64,000 nt of DNA. It comes from JADLCB01 sp964398315 (GTDB taxonomy: Bacteria > Planctomycetota > Phycisphaerae > Tepidisphaerales > Tepidisphaeraceae). Numbering within the stretch: position 1 is the first letter of the stretch; each line of letters opens with the position of its first letter. Below are positions 43,254 through 53,000 of the stretch, piece after piece. The stretch spans positions 39,957 through 103,956 of the forward strand of contig CAYNMV010000006.1 in assembly GCA_964398315.1 (NCBI GenBank), read 5' to 3'. The notes below the pieces were generated by a model. That model saw only the letters and a list, made by a program, of their open reading frames with translations, was not told where the DNA came from and ran no database searches. The translations under genes were made by a program, and so were the position numbers.

Positions 43254-44039
43254 TTATTTCCAGTAGCACCAGAAAACCTGGGGATTCGCTTCGGTGCTTT
43301 CACCCCAGTTGGTGTTGCCGGCGAGGTTACCGGCAACGATCTTGCGCCTGGACCAGCTTTCCACGTGCAGGTCCATGAACAGGACGTTGGCGAACGACTT
43401 GTCGTACTCCTTGGTCATGCCCGGCCTCTGGCCGTGGCGATAGGCCGGGCCGCCATATGCGTTCGTGGGGTACGACTCGTTCAGGTACATGTCGCGCCCG
43501 TCCATCGAAATCTCGTAGGTCCGCGCATCCGTAGCCAGGATCTTGATGGACGGCCGGCGCACAGCGCTGAATTTGAAGTAGGTGGTCCCGTAGGGGTAAT
43601 AGGGGCCGGGCTGGCCGGAGGCGGTCCACATCAGGCGGCTGTGCTCATGGTTGACGCCATAGCGCACACCACCCTCCAGTGCGGAGGGACAGTTGCGGCT
43701 GGGCGGCCAGTTGCCACCGACAAACTCCCAGGCGCCACCGACCTGCACGATGTCCGACTGAAGTCCGAAGGCACGACGGAAGGCCGGGTTTCGCCACCAG
43801 AAGGTGTTCCCGCCGATCAGGCTGGTGTCGTTCGTGCTGTAGGGCAGGACGTAGTTGTCGTACTCGTTGGCGTAGATGCCGAACGCCATGCCGATCTGCC
43901 GCAGGTTGCTCATGCACGTCACCTGATTGGCGGCTTCCCGTGCCTTGTTCAGTGCAGGCAGGAGCATGGCCACCAGAAGTGCCACAATGCTGATGACGAC
44001 CAGCAGTTCCACCAGCGTGAATGCTCGTCTGTTGCGCAT
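43254..44039 (-). CDS. Pseudopilin-type secreted protein (prepilin N-terminal cleavage motif)
   Basis: A 261-residue protein starting at 44039 with GGAGG five bases upstream. The N-terminus RNRRAFTLVELLVVISIVALL is a prepilin cleavage/helix motif, followed by NKAREAANQVTCMSNLRQIGMAFGIYA. The rest is a globular C-terminal domain with a terminal LFMDLHVESW block in place of the usual DG box. It is downstream of the PEP-CTERM gene (97-base gap with a hairpin) in a second glycan-type module. Function unknown, as for its paralogue at 20365. Confidence 0.9.
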   Translation of the reverse strand: MRNRRAFTLVELLVVISIVALLVAMLLPALNKAREAANQVTCMSNLRQIGMAFGIYANEYDNYVLPYSTNDTSLIGGNTFWWRNPAFRRAFGLQSDIVQVGGAWEFVGGNWPPSRNCPSALEGGVRYGVNHEHSRLMWTASGQPGPYYPYGTTYFKFSAVRRPSIKILATDARTYEISMDGRDMYLNESYPTNAYGGPAYRHGQRPGMTKEYDKSFANVLFMDLHVESWSRRKIVAGNLAGNTNWGESTEANPQVFWCYWK

Positions 44040-44092
44040 GATAACCTCCAGACGGGTGAACTTGCGCCAAGCCATGAAGGCCGGCCAAGGGG

Positions 44093-44117
44093 CAGGCCGG
44101 CTGTTTGGGCCGGCTTG
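44093..44117 (-). terminator. Short GGCCGGC hairpin between PEP-CTERM and pseudopilin genes
   Basis: CAGGCCGGC (44093-44101) pairs with GCCGGCTTG (44109-44117) with one wobble around a seven-base loop, 20 bases past the PEP-CTERM stop. No T-tract follows. It may attenuate read-through into the pseudopilin gene. Confidence 0.35.
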
Positions 44118-44136
44118 ACCCGATATGCCGAGCGTC

Positions 44137-45033
44137 TTAATGCCTGCGGCGGCGGGCCAGCAGGCCCAGACCAGCGGCCGAGAACACGCCCAGCGAAGCC
44201 GGCTCGGGCACGGCCGCGAGCAGCTCGTGGCGCTGAAGCACGCCGGAGGAGAGACGAACCTCATCAATCAGACCGGTGAAGTAGTGCGCGGTCGTGTTGC
44301 CCTGGGCACCAATGGTAAACGGACTGTTCTTGTTGGCGACCGCACTCTTCGTGTGCGTCAGGCCGATGCCTTCACTCAGTTCACCCGCCCCGGGACCACT
44401 GAGCTGCTGATAATAGAAGGTGATGCCTGACGAAGAGAGATCTGTGACGTCAACGGCAAAGGCGACGTAGTAATCCGTGTTCAGGGACACTGTCAGGCCG
44501 GTCTTGATTCGCTCGTTGTTCCCGGAGCTCCCATCCGAACTGATATGCAGTTCAACCTGCTCATCGGCATCGATCGAGATCATGTAACCCCGGTTATCGC
44601 CATTGGAACTCCAGTTACCCGCAATGACGGCAAACGCACCCGTCACATCGGCGGTCAGGTTGAAATATGCCTCCAGCGTGAATTGCTGCTGCGTGAATTC
44701 ATCACTGTCCGGCGCATAGAGCGAGCCATTGCCGCTGAACTGGGCGGCATACTTATTCTCCGCCTGGGTGTTTGGAATGGGATTATGGAACCCGGATCCG
44801 TTGCCCGATGCTGGAAGCGCATATTGCCCCGGAACGGTGGAATACTGGCCCGTGAGATGGTGATTGCCGGCGTAGTCGTCGCGCCAGTCATTGGGTGCCC
44901 CATCAGTGATCGTGCTGGCTCCTTCAAACCGCCAGTGGGCAATCGTGGCGGATTGGGTAACGGCGGGAGCGGTGAGCAGGGTAGTCAGTACGCCAGCGGC
45001 TGCGAACGACAGGGTTCGGTTGAACAGTGACAT
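44137..45033 (-). CDS. PEP-CTERM surface protein with LamG-like domain
   Basis: A 298-residue protein starting at 45033 with AAAGGAGG upstream. Signal peptide: SLFNRTLSFAAAGVLTTLLTAPA. The body matches a LamG/concanavalin-like lectin-glucanase fold: HWRFEGA, FTLEAYFNLTADV, GYMISIDADEQVELHI, AFAVDVTD, then FTGLIDEVRLSSGVLQ, the LamG-type Asp/Glu-Arg ending. The C-terminus is a PEP-CTERM tag: VPEPASLGVFSAAGLGLLA followed by RRRRH. It is probably anchored on the cell surface and binds a glycan. The LacI-type regulator gene is 41 bases upstream. Confidence 0.9.
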   Translation of the reverse strand: MSLFNRTLSFAAAGVLTTLLTAPAVTQSATIAHWRFEGASTITDGAPNDWRDDYAGNHHLTGQYSTVPGQYALPASGNGSGFHNPIPNTQAENKYAAQFSGNGSLYAPDSDEFTQQQFTLEAYFNLTADVTGAFAVIAGNWSSNGDNRGYMISIDADEQVELHISSDGSSGNNERIKTGLTVSLNTDYYVAFAVDVTDLSSSGITFYYQQLSGPGAGELSEGIGLTHTKSAVANKNSPFTIGAQGNTTAHYFTGLIDEVRLSSGVLQRHELLAAVPEPASLGVFSAAGLGLLARRRRH

Positions 45034-45074
45034 GAGTGAACCTCCTTTACGATAAGATGGGATGCAAGCCATAC

Positions 45075-46103
45075 CTAGCCGGCTGACTCGCGCCAGATGA
45101 ATTCCATGTGAACGGTTCTCTGCTGCCAGGGGCGATCTGGATCGGCCAGGCGCTGTTCCAGCATCTGGTCCATCGCATCGGCCACCTGCGGGCAGCGGCG
45201 ATCGCCGCTGGCCAGCGCGGGCTGCCACAGACGTCCGGCTTCCAGGTCGTTGAATCCCACCACCGCCACGTCCTGCGGCACACGCAGTCCACGGCGCTGC
45301 AACTCGCGAATGATGTACATGGCGCCGATGTCGTTGAAGCAGAAGATCGCATCGACATCGACGGTCTTGGGAAACTGCCGGCAGAAGCCTTCCAGGTGCA
45401 GCCGGCCGTGCTCCTCCCCGGTCTGGGGCACATCCAGGTTGATCAGCAGATTGGGGTGATCTTTGATCCCCCGCACGCGACACTGCTCGCGGAAAACACT
45501 GAATTTCGGCGGATTGGATTCCTCGCCCATGGAGGTGACAAACGCCGGCCGGCGACGACCCGTGCGGGCGAAATGGTCCACCACCTGCCGGATCGCGTGA
45601 TTGCGATCGTGAATCAGCAGATCGCCGGGGAAGCCGGGGATCGGCTCACGCGATACGCCCAGCACCAGTTCGAAGTGCTCCAGCCGCTGCACGATCTCCG
45701 GGGCCATCAGGACGGACGGGATCTCCTGCAGGATGATGCCATCGGCACGGCGGGCGATGAAATCATCCAGTTGCTGGCAGGTGACCTCAACGTGCTGGCT
45801 GTGCTGCGCCTGGTAGGTAGCGTAACCGCGCTGCTGCATGCGCTCCAGCAGTTCCTTGGCGATCATGGAGTCGCCGGTCCATGGATCGATCAATGTCCAG
45901 ATCAGCCCGACCGAACGCGTGCGGCCACCACGCAGGCCAGCCGCGAGCCGGTTGGGCCGGTAGCCCATCGCCTTGGCCGCCGCCAGCACACGATCGCGCG
46001 TTTCCGGCCGGATGCGGTGGGGGGCACCCAAGGCCAGCGAGACCGTCTTCTGGTCGATGCCCAGGCGGTTGGCAATATCTTGCTGTGTAACAAGTCTGGA
46101 CAT
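45075..46103 (-). CDS. LacI-family transcriptional regulator
   Basis: A 342-residue protein from ATG 46103. The N-terminal HTH reads VTQQDIANRLGIDQKTVSLALG, with hinge-helix segment RPNRLAAGLRGGRT. The effector domain is PBP-like: SVGLIWTLIDP, ADGIILQEIPS, DAIFCFNDIGAMYIIRELQRRGLRVPQDVAVVGFND. It has the full length of the family. A perfect 16-bp palindrome sits between its -10 and its start codon, so it should regulate itself and possibly the divergent beta-helix gene at 46278. The effector sugar is not known. Confidence 0.95.
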   Translation of the reverse strand: MSRLVTQQDIANRLGIDQKTVSLALGAPHRIRPETRDRVLAAAKAMGYRPNRLAAGLRGGRTRSVGLIWTLIDPWTGDSMIAKELLERMQQRGYATYQAQHSQHVEVTCQQLDDFIARRADGIILQEIPSVLMAPEIVQRLEHFELVLGVSREPIPGFPGDLLIHDRNHAIRQVVDHFARTGRRRPAFVTSMGEESNPPKFSVFREQCRVRGIKDHPNLLINLDVPQTGEEHGRLHLEGFCRQFPKTVDVDAIFCFNDIGAMYIIRELQRRGLRVPQDVAVVGFNDLEAGRLWQPALASGDRRCPQVADAMDQMLEQRLADPDRPWQQRTVHMEFIWRESAG

Positions 46104-46104
46104 G

Positions 46105-46120
46105 ATTCCTACGTAGGAAT
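46105..46120. promoter_or_regulatory. 16-bp palindromic operator ATTCCTACGTAGGAAT
   Basis: A perfect 16-bp palindrome one base upstream of the LacI gene start; its inner bases also supply the ribosome site TAGGAA. A CG-centred even palindrome is the standard LacI-family operator form. It overlaps the last bases of the -10. Confidence 0.75.
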
Positions 46121-46145
46121 ATACTGCATGAATATGCCAAAGCAA
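46118..46145 (-). promoter_or_regulatory. Promoter of the LacI-type regulator gene
   Basis: On the minus strand TTGCTT (46140-46145) and TATATT (46118-46123) are separated by 16 bases. The palindromic operator overlaps the -10 and the expected start of transcription. Confidence 0.55.
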
Positions 46146-46277
46146 GAGAAATCTGAGCGTTGGCGGCCGTCGAGCTCGCACTCTAGGGCGTAAGCCACCT
46201 GTCGCCACCGGCGCCCTAACCCTGAAACCATGGCGCCGCAGGTATTTGCGCTACTTTGCCCACCGGAGGACCACCCT

Positions 46278-48473
46278 ATGCCGCGTTGGATTGCCGTCTG
46301 CCTGATGATGCTGATCGTGACGCCGATGGCCTGGGCCGATGAGTCGGTGTCGCTGCTGGCCAACGGCGATTTTTCCGTGGCGGGCGAGGGGGGCTCAGGG
46401 GTGGCCGGCTGGGATACCAGCCGTACGAAGCACCCGGTGACCATTGACCGGCAGGAGCACCCGGAGAATGTCCCGCAGAGCCTGCGCATTGAGGTCACCA
46501 GTGCCCAGGAAGGCCGGCTGGGCGAAATCTATCAGCGGCTGAAACTCAAACCCAATACCCGCTATACCCTGAGCGGTGAGGCGCGCGGCGAGGTGAAGGA
46601 GATGGCCGTCCTGCAGGTGAAACGCCTGCGCGAGGGCAAGGAGATCGAGCGCATCACAACGCCCTGGAGCACGACACAATGGCAGACGCTCACCCGTACG
46701 TTCGATAGCGGCGAGGCCGATGAGGTGATGGTCATTCTACGCTGGCGGCAGAACAAGGAGCATGTCGGCAAGTCGGTCTGGTTTGCGAATCTGGTCCTCC
46801 AGGAGGGCAGCATTCAGGTCAAACCTGAGGATGCCCGCGAGCCCCAGGCGATCCCCACCTTCAACAGCATTGGCCTGTACTGGAAGCCCGCCGGGGGCAG
46901 CCCCGACCGCCAGGCAAGCGTTTCCTATCGCCCCAAGGGTGCCGCGGACTGGCGCGAAGCCATGCCGCTGTGGTTCGATGCCAACGACCATGCCGGAGAG
47001 GCCGCCCAACATACGTTTGAATACCGCGGCAGCATTGTCCATCTCGACCCCGGCACCACCTATGAAATCCTGCTCAAGCTGGAGGGGACGGACCAGACCC
47101 GCACGATCGAAGTGACCACCTGGAGCGACACGCCGCGCATCGCCCGCACCGTCGAGCTGCCTGCAAATCAGCAGGGAACCTACACTATCACCGAGGGCGG
47201 CAGCGAGGAGGAGGGGTATGTCCTGTACAGTCCCCCGGCCGGCCCGCCGCTGGTCTGGGATGCCCAGGGCAATGCCGATGTTCAGTTGCGCATTGATGCT
47301 TCGTATGTCATCGTGCGCGGCCTGACGCTCAAGAACGCGGCCCGCCACGGCATTGAGCTGGGCAACGTCCAGAACGTCATCATCGAGGACTGCGATATCA
47401 GTGGCTGGGGCCGGATCAGCCCCGATGGCTTCGGATACAACCTTGACTCGGCCATTTACAGTGAGTCAAGACAACTGGAGCGGATCGTCATCCAGCGCTG
47501 CAACCTGCACCACCCGCGCAGCGACTCCAACAGTTGGCAGCAGGAGCGAACCCGCAGCGATGGCAGCAAGAGCAAGCACCCCGTCGGCCCGCAGGGCATC
47601 ACCTTCCGCCAGGGCAAGGGGCAATTTGTGATTCGCTTCAATCGCATCCATTCGGATCTGGAGCACATGTTCAATGACGCCATGGGCGAGACCCGGAACT
47701 TCAGCTATGGCGGCTTCCCCAATCGAGACAGCGACATCCACGACAACTTCATCTCCCACTGCTGGGATGATGGGCTGGAAATCGAAGGCGCGAACATGAA
47801 TGTGCGCGTCTGGAACAACTACATCGACCTGACCTACGGCGCGATCGGGGCCGCATCCACCTCGCTTGGCCCCAGCTATTTCTGGCGGAATGTCTACGCC
47901 ACTTCGCGCAAGCACGAGGGCACATCGCCCAACGACCTGCGCGGGCACTACCTGGTGAAGCTGGGCAGCGACAGGATCCAGTGGGCCCGCGGCCGCTGCT
48001 ATATCTTCCACAACACCGTGCTCCAGCCGCCGGGCTTCCCCGAGGGCCCTGATGCCACCAGCGGCGCCCAGTCCGGCGTGGTGGATACCAGCATGACCAA
48101 GTACACGCAGAACGTCGTGACGCGCAACAACATCATTCACCTTCGTCACGATTCGAGCATTGCGTACCGCAACGCGCGCAAATTCGGGAACGTCGATTTC
48201 GATTACGACCTGTTCAACGGCCAGTACACCGCTCCCGACGGCGCCCTGGCCAACGCGATCGAGGGCACACCGACCTATGATCGGGCGCCCGATGGCCGGC
48301 TGTGGCTGCGGCCCGGCACACCCGGCCATGATGCGGGCGTGCGCATCCCCAACTTCAACGATGATTTTGTCGGGGCGGCGCCGGATATGGGGGCCGTGGA
48401 GACAGGCACCACCACGCCCAAGCCGCCGCTGTGGCCGGCGTTTCCCCCGCCGCCGGCATCCGATCCGCAGTAG
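46278..48473 (+). CDS. Secreted right-handed beta-helix protein with N-terminal CBM-like domain
   Basis: A 731-residue protein starting at 46278 (GGAGG eight bases upstream). Signal peptide: PRWIAVCLMMLIVTPMAWA. Residues 25-180 form a CBM-like beta sandwich (LLANGDFSV, LGEIYQRLKLKPNTRYTLSGEARG). About 190-290 resembles a fibronectin-type III module (IPTFNSIGLYWKPA, VHLDPGTTYEILLKL). From 330 a beta-helix follows: YVIVRGLTLKNAARHGIEL, NVIIEDCDISGWG, DIHDNFISHCWDDGLEIEG, VVTRNNIIHL, with the WDDGLEI aspartates as possible catalytic residues. The C-terminus is Pro-rich. It is divergent from the LacI gene and adjacent to a sulfatase. Confidence 0.82.
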   Translation: MPRWIAVCLMMLIVTPMAWADESVSLLANGDFSVAGEGGSGVAGWDTSRTKHPVTIDRQEHPENVPQSLRIEVTSAQEGRLGEIYQRLKLKPNTRYTLSGEARGEVKEMAVLQVKRLREGKEIERITTPWSTTQWQTLTRTFDSGEADEVMVILRWRQNKEHVGKSVWFANLVLQEGSIQVKPEDAREPQAIPTFNSIGLYWKPAGGSPDRQASVSYRPKGAADWREAMPLWFDANDHAGEAAQHTFEYRGSIVHLDPGTTYEILLKLEGTDQTRTIEVTTWSDTPRIARTVELPANQQGTYTITEGGSEEEGYVLYSPPAGPPLVWDAQGNADVQLRIDASYVIVRGLTLKNAARHGIELGNVQNVIIEDCDISGWGRISPDGFGYNLDSAIYSESRQLERIVIQRCNLHHPRSDSNSWQQERTRSDGSKSKHPVGPQGITFRQGKGQFVIRFNRIHSDLEHMFNDAMGETRNFSYGGFPNRDSDIHDNFISHCWDDGLEIEGANMNVRVWNNYIDLTYGAIGAASTSLGPSYFWRNVYATSRKHEGTSPNDLRGHYLVKLGSDRIQWARGRCYIFHNTVLQPPGFPEGPDATSGAQSGVVDTSMTKYTQNVVTRNNIIHLRHDSSIAYRNARKFGNVDFDYDLFNGQYTAPDGALANAIEGTPTYDRAPDGRLWLRPGTPGHDAGVRIPNFNDDFVGAAPDMGAVETGTTTPKPPLWPAFPPPPASDPQ

Positions 48474-48497
48474 CCGCATCACCACCCGGTGCGGATC

Positions 48498-49934
48498 CTA
48501 TTCATGGGCGTTGTTGGGCACCCTGGGCAGGATGCGATGCTCGGTGTACTCCGGGTTGGGCGCGGGTATGTTGGCTTCTACCTCGCGCTGCCAGCGCTTC
48601 AGGAGGGCCAGCAGGCGGTCGTGGATGGCCGGATGGATGCGCGACAGGTCAGTGGTTTCACTGATGTCCTGTTCCAGGTTGAACAATGCCGTCCGGCCGG
48701 TTTCGAACCATTGGATCAGCTTCCACGGCCCGGAGACAACCGCCGCCGCCGGCGTGCCGCCCTGGTTGGAGTAGTGCGGGTAGTGCCAGAATATCGCCTC
48801 GCGGTCGAGGGTGCCGGTTTCCCGCAGCAGCGACAGCAGGCTGACGCCGTCAACGTGCTGATCGGGACGTGGAGGCAGGCCGGCAGCCTCCAGCAGGGTG
48901 GGATAGAAATCGGTGCTCGTCACCGGGACATCACACACCGCGCCGCGGCGGATCTGCCCCGGCCAGCGCACGATCTGGCAGATGCGCGTTCCCCCTTCCT
49001 CGCTCCAGCCCTTGCCCTCGGCCAGCGGGTGATTGCAGGTGGGTGAGCCTTCGGAAGTGGACAGCCCGCCGTTGTCGCTGGTGAACAGTACCAGCGTATT
49101 GTCGTCCAGACCGTGTTGCCGCAGGGCATCCAGTAGGCGCCCGATGTTGTGGTCCAGGTTCTCCAGCATGGCGGCATAAGCCACATCCGACTGGATGATC
49201 CGCCGCTGCACCCGCAAGGTCTGTCCGGGTGGGGGAAGCCTGCCCATGATCTCTCCCTCAACGATTGGCTCGATGCGGTCCAGCCCCAGGCGCTGGGCCT
49301 TGCGCTGATACTTCTCGATCAAATGGGGCGGCGCTTCCACGGGGGTATGGACCGCGTAGTGCCACAGGTTGAGGAAAAACGGGCGTTGTGGATCGCGCTG
49401 GCCGATCAGCCGGATCGCTTCATCAGTCAGGCGGTCGGTAAGGTATTCGCCTTCCGGCCCTTCCGGCAGGGTCGGGATGGCGTACGGCGCGAAATAGGTG
49501 TGGGGCCGGCCCATCTCGCATCCGCCGAGGTTGATGTCAAAACCGTGGTGCTCGGGATAGAACGGCCCATCGCCCAGGTGCCACTTGCCGATATGCCAGG
49601 TCTGGTAGCCGCCTTCGCGCAGAGCGGCGGCGAGGCTGGTTTCTTCCAGGGGCAGGTAGTGGAGATAGGGCACATCGCGCAGCCGCCCGTGAATCTGGCC
49701 GCCGATCCACTGGGTGATGCCGACACGGGCCGGGTACTTGCCCGTCAGGATGCTGGCGCGGGTGGGAGAGCACACCGGAGCGGAGGCATACGCACGGGTG
49801 AAACGCATCCCCTGTTGCGCCAGGCGATCCAGGCAGGGCGTCTCATAGAAACTGCTGCCGTAACATCCCAGGTCGCGCCAGCCCAGGTCATCAATCAGGA
49901 TGAACAGTATGTTGGGACGTGCCACTTGTGCCAT
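48498..49934 (-). CDS. Sulfatase (formylglycine-dependent type I)
   Basis: A 478-residue protein. It starts MAQVARPNILFILIDDLGWRDLGCYG with the metal-binding Asp15-Asp16 and has CSPTRASILTGKYP with Cys55, the CxPxR site converted to formylglycine, then WHIGKWHLG and VLFTSDNGG. The family hydrolyses sulfate esters on glycans or other substrates. No signal peptide is visible with this start, and no better start lies upstream, so it would be cytoplasmic, unlike most sulfatases of polysaccharide utilisation. It is adjacent to the beta-helix gene, convergent by 24 bases. Confidence 0.92.
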   Translation of the reverse strand: MAQVARPNILFILIDDLGWRDLGCYGSSFYETPCLDRLAQQGMRFTRAYASAPVCSPTRASILTGKYPARVGITQWIGGQIHGRLRDVPYLHYLPLEETSLAAALREGGYQTWHIGKWHLGDGPFYPEHHGFDINLGGCEMGRPHTYFAPYAIPTLPEGPEGEYLTDRLTDEAIRLIGQRDPQRPFFLNLWHYAVHTPVEAPPHLIEKYQRKAQRLGLDRIEPIVEGEIMGRLPPPGQTLRVQRRIIQSDVAYAAMLENLDHNIGRLLDALRQHGLDDNTLVLFTSDNGGLSTSEGSPTCNHPLAEGKGWSEEGGTRICQIVRWPGQIRRGAVCDVPVTSTDFYPTLLEAAGLPPRPDQHVDGVSLLSLLRETGTLDREAIFWHYPHYSNQGGTPAAAVVSGPWKLIQWFETGRTALFNLEQDISETTDLSRIHPAIHDRLLALLKRWQREVEANIPAPNPEYTEHRILPRVPNNAHE

Positions 49935-50030
49935 GATGGCTATGATAGGGGCCGTTCATCGTAAGGGAATTGCCGGCCGATGGACTCGCCCCGCACCGGT
50001 GGGGGGCGGTATCATCCCCGCGGAAGGAGC

Positions 50031-53000
50031 ATGGCCCAGAACGCCGCGATCCAATTCCTCGCCCTCACGTGGCCGATTCGGCTGGAGTATTTCAGCGGAT
50101 GGACCGCGTTGGGTCTGTTCGTCGCGGTCTCGATCCCGTTCGTGCTGCTGGGACTGCGCTCGCTGAGCGGCCTGGGGCCGCTGCGCAAGTGGGTTGCCAT
50201 CGGTGCCCGCCTGGCGGTGATCGGGCTGATCGTGATGATCCTGGGCGGCGTGCGCTGGCAGCGCCAGCACGAGGTGCTGGAAGTGATGGTCCTCAAGGAC
50301 ATCAGCCAGTCCACGCTCAATGTGCGCGATTACCCCGGCGCGGCGGCCGGCCAGGCATTGCAGGCAGCCCTGGACCGGTTCCTCACCGATGCGGCCGACC
50401 CTGCGTACAAGGTCAAGCCGGGCGATCGCGTCGGCATCATCAGCTTTCACTCCGATGCCCTCATCGATGCCCTGCCCAATGAGCAGTTACTGCTGGAGGC
50501 CAAGGCCCGCCGTGAACCGGGCAGCGGCACCGATGTCGCCAGCGCCATCCAACTCGCTCTTGCCTCGCTGAGCCAGGATGCGATGCACCGGCTGCTGCTG
50601 ATCTGGGACGGCAACATGACCGGCGGCGATCTCGAAACCGCCCTGGGCGCCGCCGCCTCAGCGCAGGTGCCGATCGACGTGCTGCCGCTGCGCTATGCGG
50701 TGCAGAGCGAGGTGATGATCGATCGCTTTGTCGCGCCCACCTGGATGAGCGAGCAGGCCGCGTTCAGCCTGGAAGTGGTCCTGCGCAGCACCAATACGCA
50801 GCCCGTGACCGGCGAGCTGACGGTCTATCATCAGAACCTGCCGATGGACCTCGATCCCTACACCGAGGGGCTGCAGGCAACCCGGCGGGTGACCCTCAAG
50901 CCGGGCACGCACGTCGAGCGTGTGCAGGTGCCGGCTCAGTCGCAGGCGGGGGTGCATCAGTTCCGTGCGGAGTTCAAGGCCCCGAATGTCGAGATCGGCC
51001 TGGCCGGCGAGCGCCTCACCGGCCCAAATGTGCAGGGCCGGCCCGGCGACACCCTCCTGCAGAACAACACCGCCACCGCCTTCACCTTCGTGCGCGGTAA
51101 GGGCAAGGTCCTTTACATCGATAACAGCGCTGATGGCCAGGGGAACCTGCTGGCCGAGGCCCTGGCGCGCGAGGGGGTGAACCTCGATCTCGAGCGCCGC
51201 AGCGTCGACCAGTTTCCCACCGGCCTGGTTGCCCTGCAGAACTACGATGCCGTCATCCTCAATAATGTCCCCCGCGGCGCGGGCGGCCTGAGTGACCAGC
51301 AGGCTGACCTGCTCACCAGCTATGTGCATGACATGGGCGGCGGCCTGCTGATGATCGGCGGGCCCGATGCCTTCGGCGCTGGCGGCTGGCAGGGGTCCAA
51401 CCTGGAGAAAATCCTCCCGGTGGACATGGACATCCCCGCCCAGCGGCAGATCTCCAAGGGCGCGCTGGTGCTGATCATGCACTCGTGCGAGTTCGATAAC
51501 GGCAACTACTGGGGCGAGCAGTGCGCCATCAAGGCGATTGAGGCCGTCAGCGAGCGCGATGAGGTGGGCATCATCTCCTACGGCTGGGGTGGGCCGGCCG
51601 GGGGGGGAAGCGTCTGGGATTTCCCCCTGCAGGAGAAGGGCGATGGGTCCAAGGCCATCGCCGCGGCCAAGAACATGCAACTGGGTGACATGCCCAGCTT
51701 TGATGACTCGCTCAACCTTGCCCTCAACGGGGATGGAAAAGGCAACAGCGGCCTGCTGCAATCTAACGCACGCCAGAAGCACATCATCATCATCTCCGAT
51801 GGCGACCCGGCCCCGCCGTCACAGAACCTGATTGATCTGTGCAAGCGAAACAACATCACCATCAGCACGGTGACGGTCTTCCCCCACGGCAACTTCATCC
51901 CCAAGATCATGAAGGACATCGCCGATGCCACCGGCGGGAAGAACTACGGGCCGATCAACCAGAACTTCAACCAGCTCCCCCAGATCTTCATCAAGGAGGC
52001 AACGGTCGTCCGCCGCAGCCTGCTGTTTGAGCCCAAGCCGCCCGAGCCGCTCATCACGCCCCTGCGCACGCCGGCGGCGGGGGACAGCGATATCGTGGCG
52101 GGGATCGACACCTTCCCGCAGCTCTATGGCATGGTGCTGACCAGCCGCAAGCCCAATCCCGAGGTGAAGGTGCCGCTGGTGGCCGGCCGACAGGTCGCCG
52201 GGGCCGAGGGCACCGGCAAGACCGCGCCCCGCAGCAATCCCGACCCGATCCTGGCCCATTGGCAGACCGGGCTGGGGCGCTCGGCGGTCTTCACCAGCGA
52301 TGCCCACGCCCGCTGGGCAGCGCAGTGGGTCAACTCGGATCTGTACGACAAGTTCTGGGCGCAGGCGGTGCGGGCGCTGGCCCGGCCGCCGATGAGCAGC
52401 GACCTGGATGTGCAACTCGTGCCCGATGGCGAGCGGGCACGAGTGATCGTGGAGGCATCCAATCGGGAGGGTGGCTACATCAATTTCCTGAACGTGCGCG
52501 GGCAGGTGGTGGGCCCGGACATGAAACCGCTGGATGTGCGTCTGGTGCAGACCGGGCCGGGCACGTACGAGGGGGAGATCCAGACCCACGAGCCGGGCAA
52601 CTACGTGGTCGTGCTGAACTACACCGGCCCCAACGGGCAAAGCGGCTGGTTCCCGGCCGGCCTGGCGGTCAACACTTCGCCGGAACTGCGTGACCTGCGC
52701 AGCAACGATGCGATGATCGAGCGCATCGCCCAGCGCACCGGCGGGCGCGTGCTGGATTCATGGAACCCGGCCCAGGCGGATCTGTTCAGCCGCGAGGGCG
52801 TGAAGCAGACCGCCTCGCCCCTGCCGGTGTGGGACCGGCTGATCCCGATCCTGCTGGGGCTGTTCCTGCTTGATGTGGCAACCCGGCGCATCGCGTGGGA
52901 CTGGGCATCGCTGAAGCGCGCCTATGCCACCGCCACCGGCGCGGTCCGCGCCTACACCACCACCCGCAAGGTAGAGACACGCCAGTCACTGGATGCACTG

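Noticed and set aside
48474..48497. Hairpin between the convergent beta-helix and sulfatase genes
   Set aside because: CCGCA/TGCGG stem is short and bulged and lacks a T-tract.
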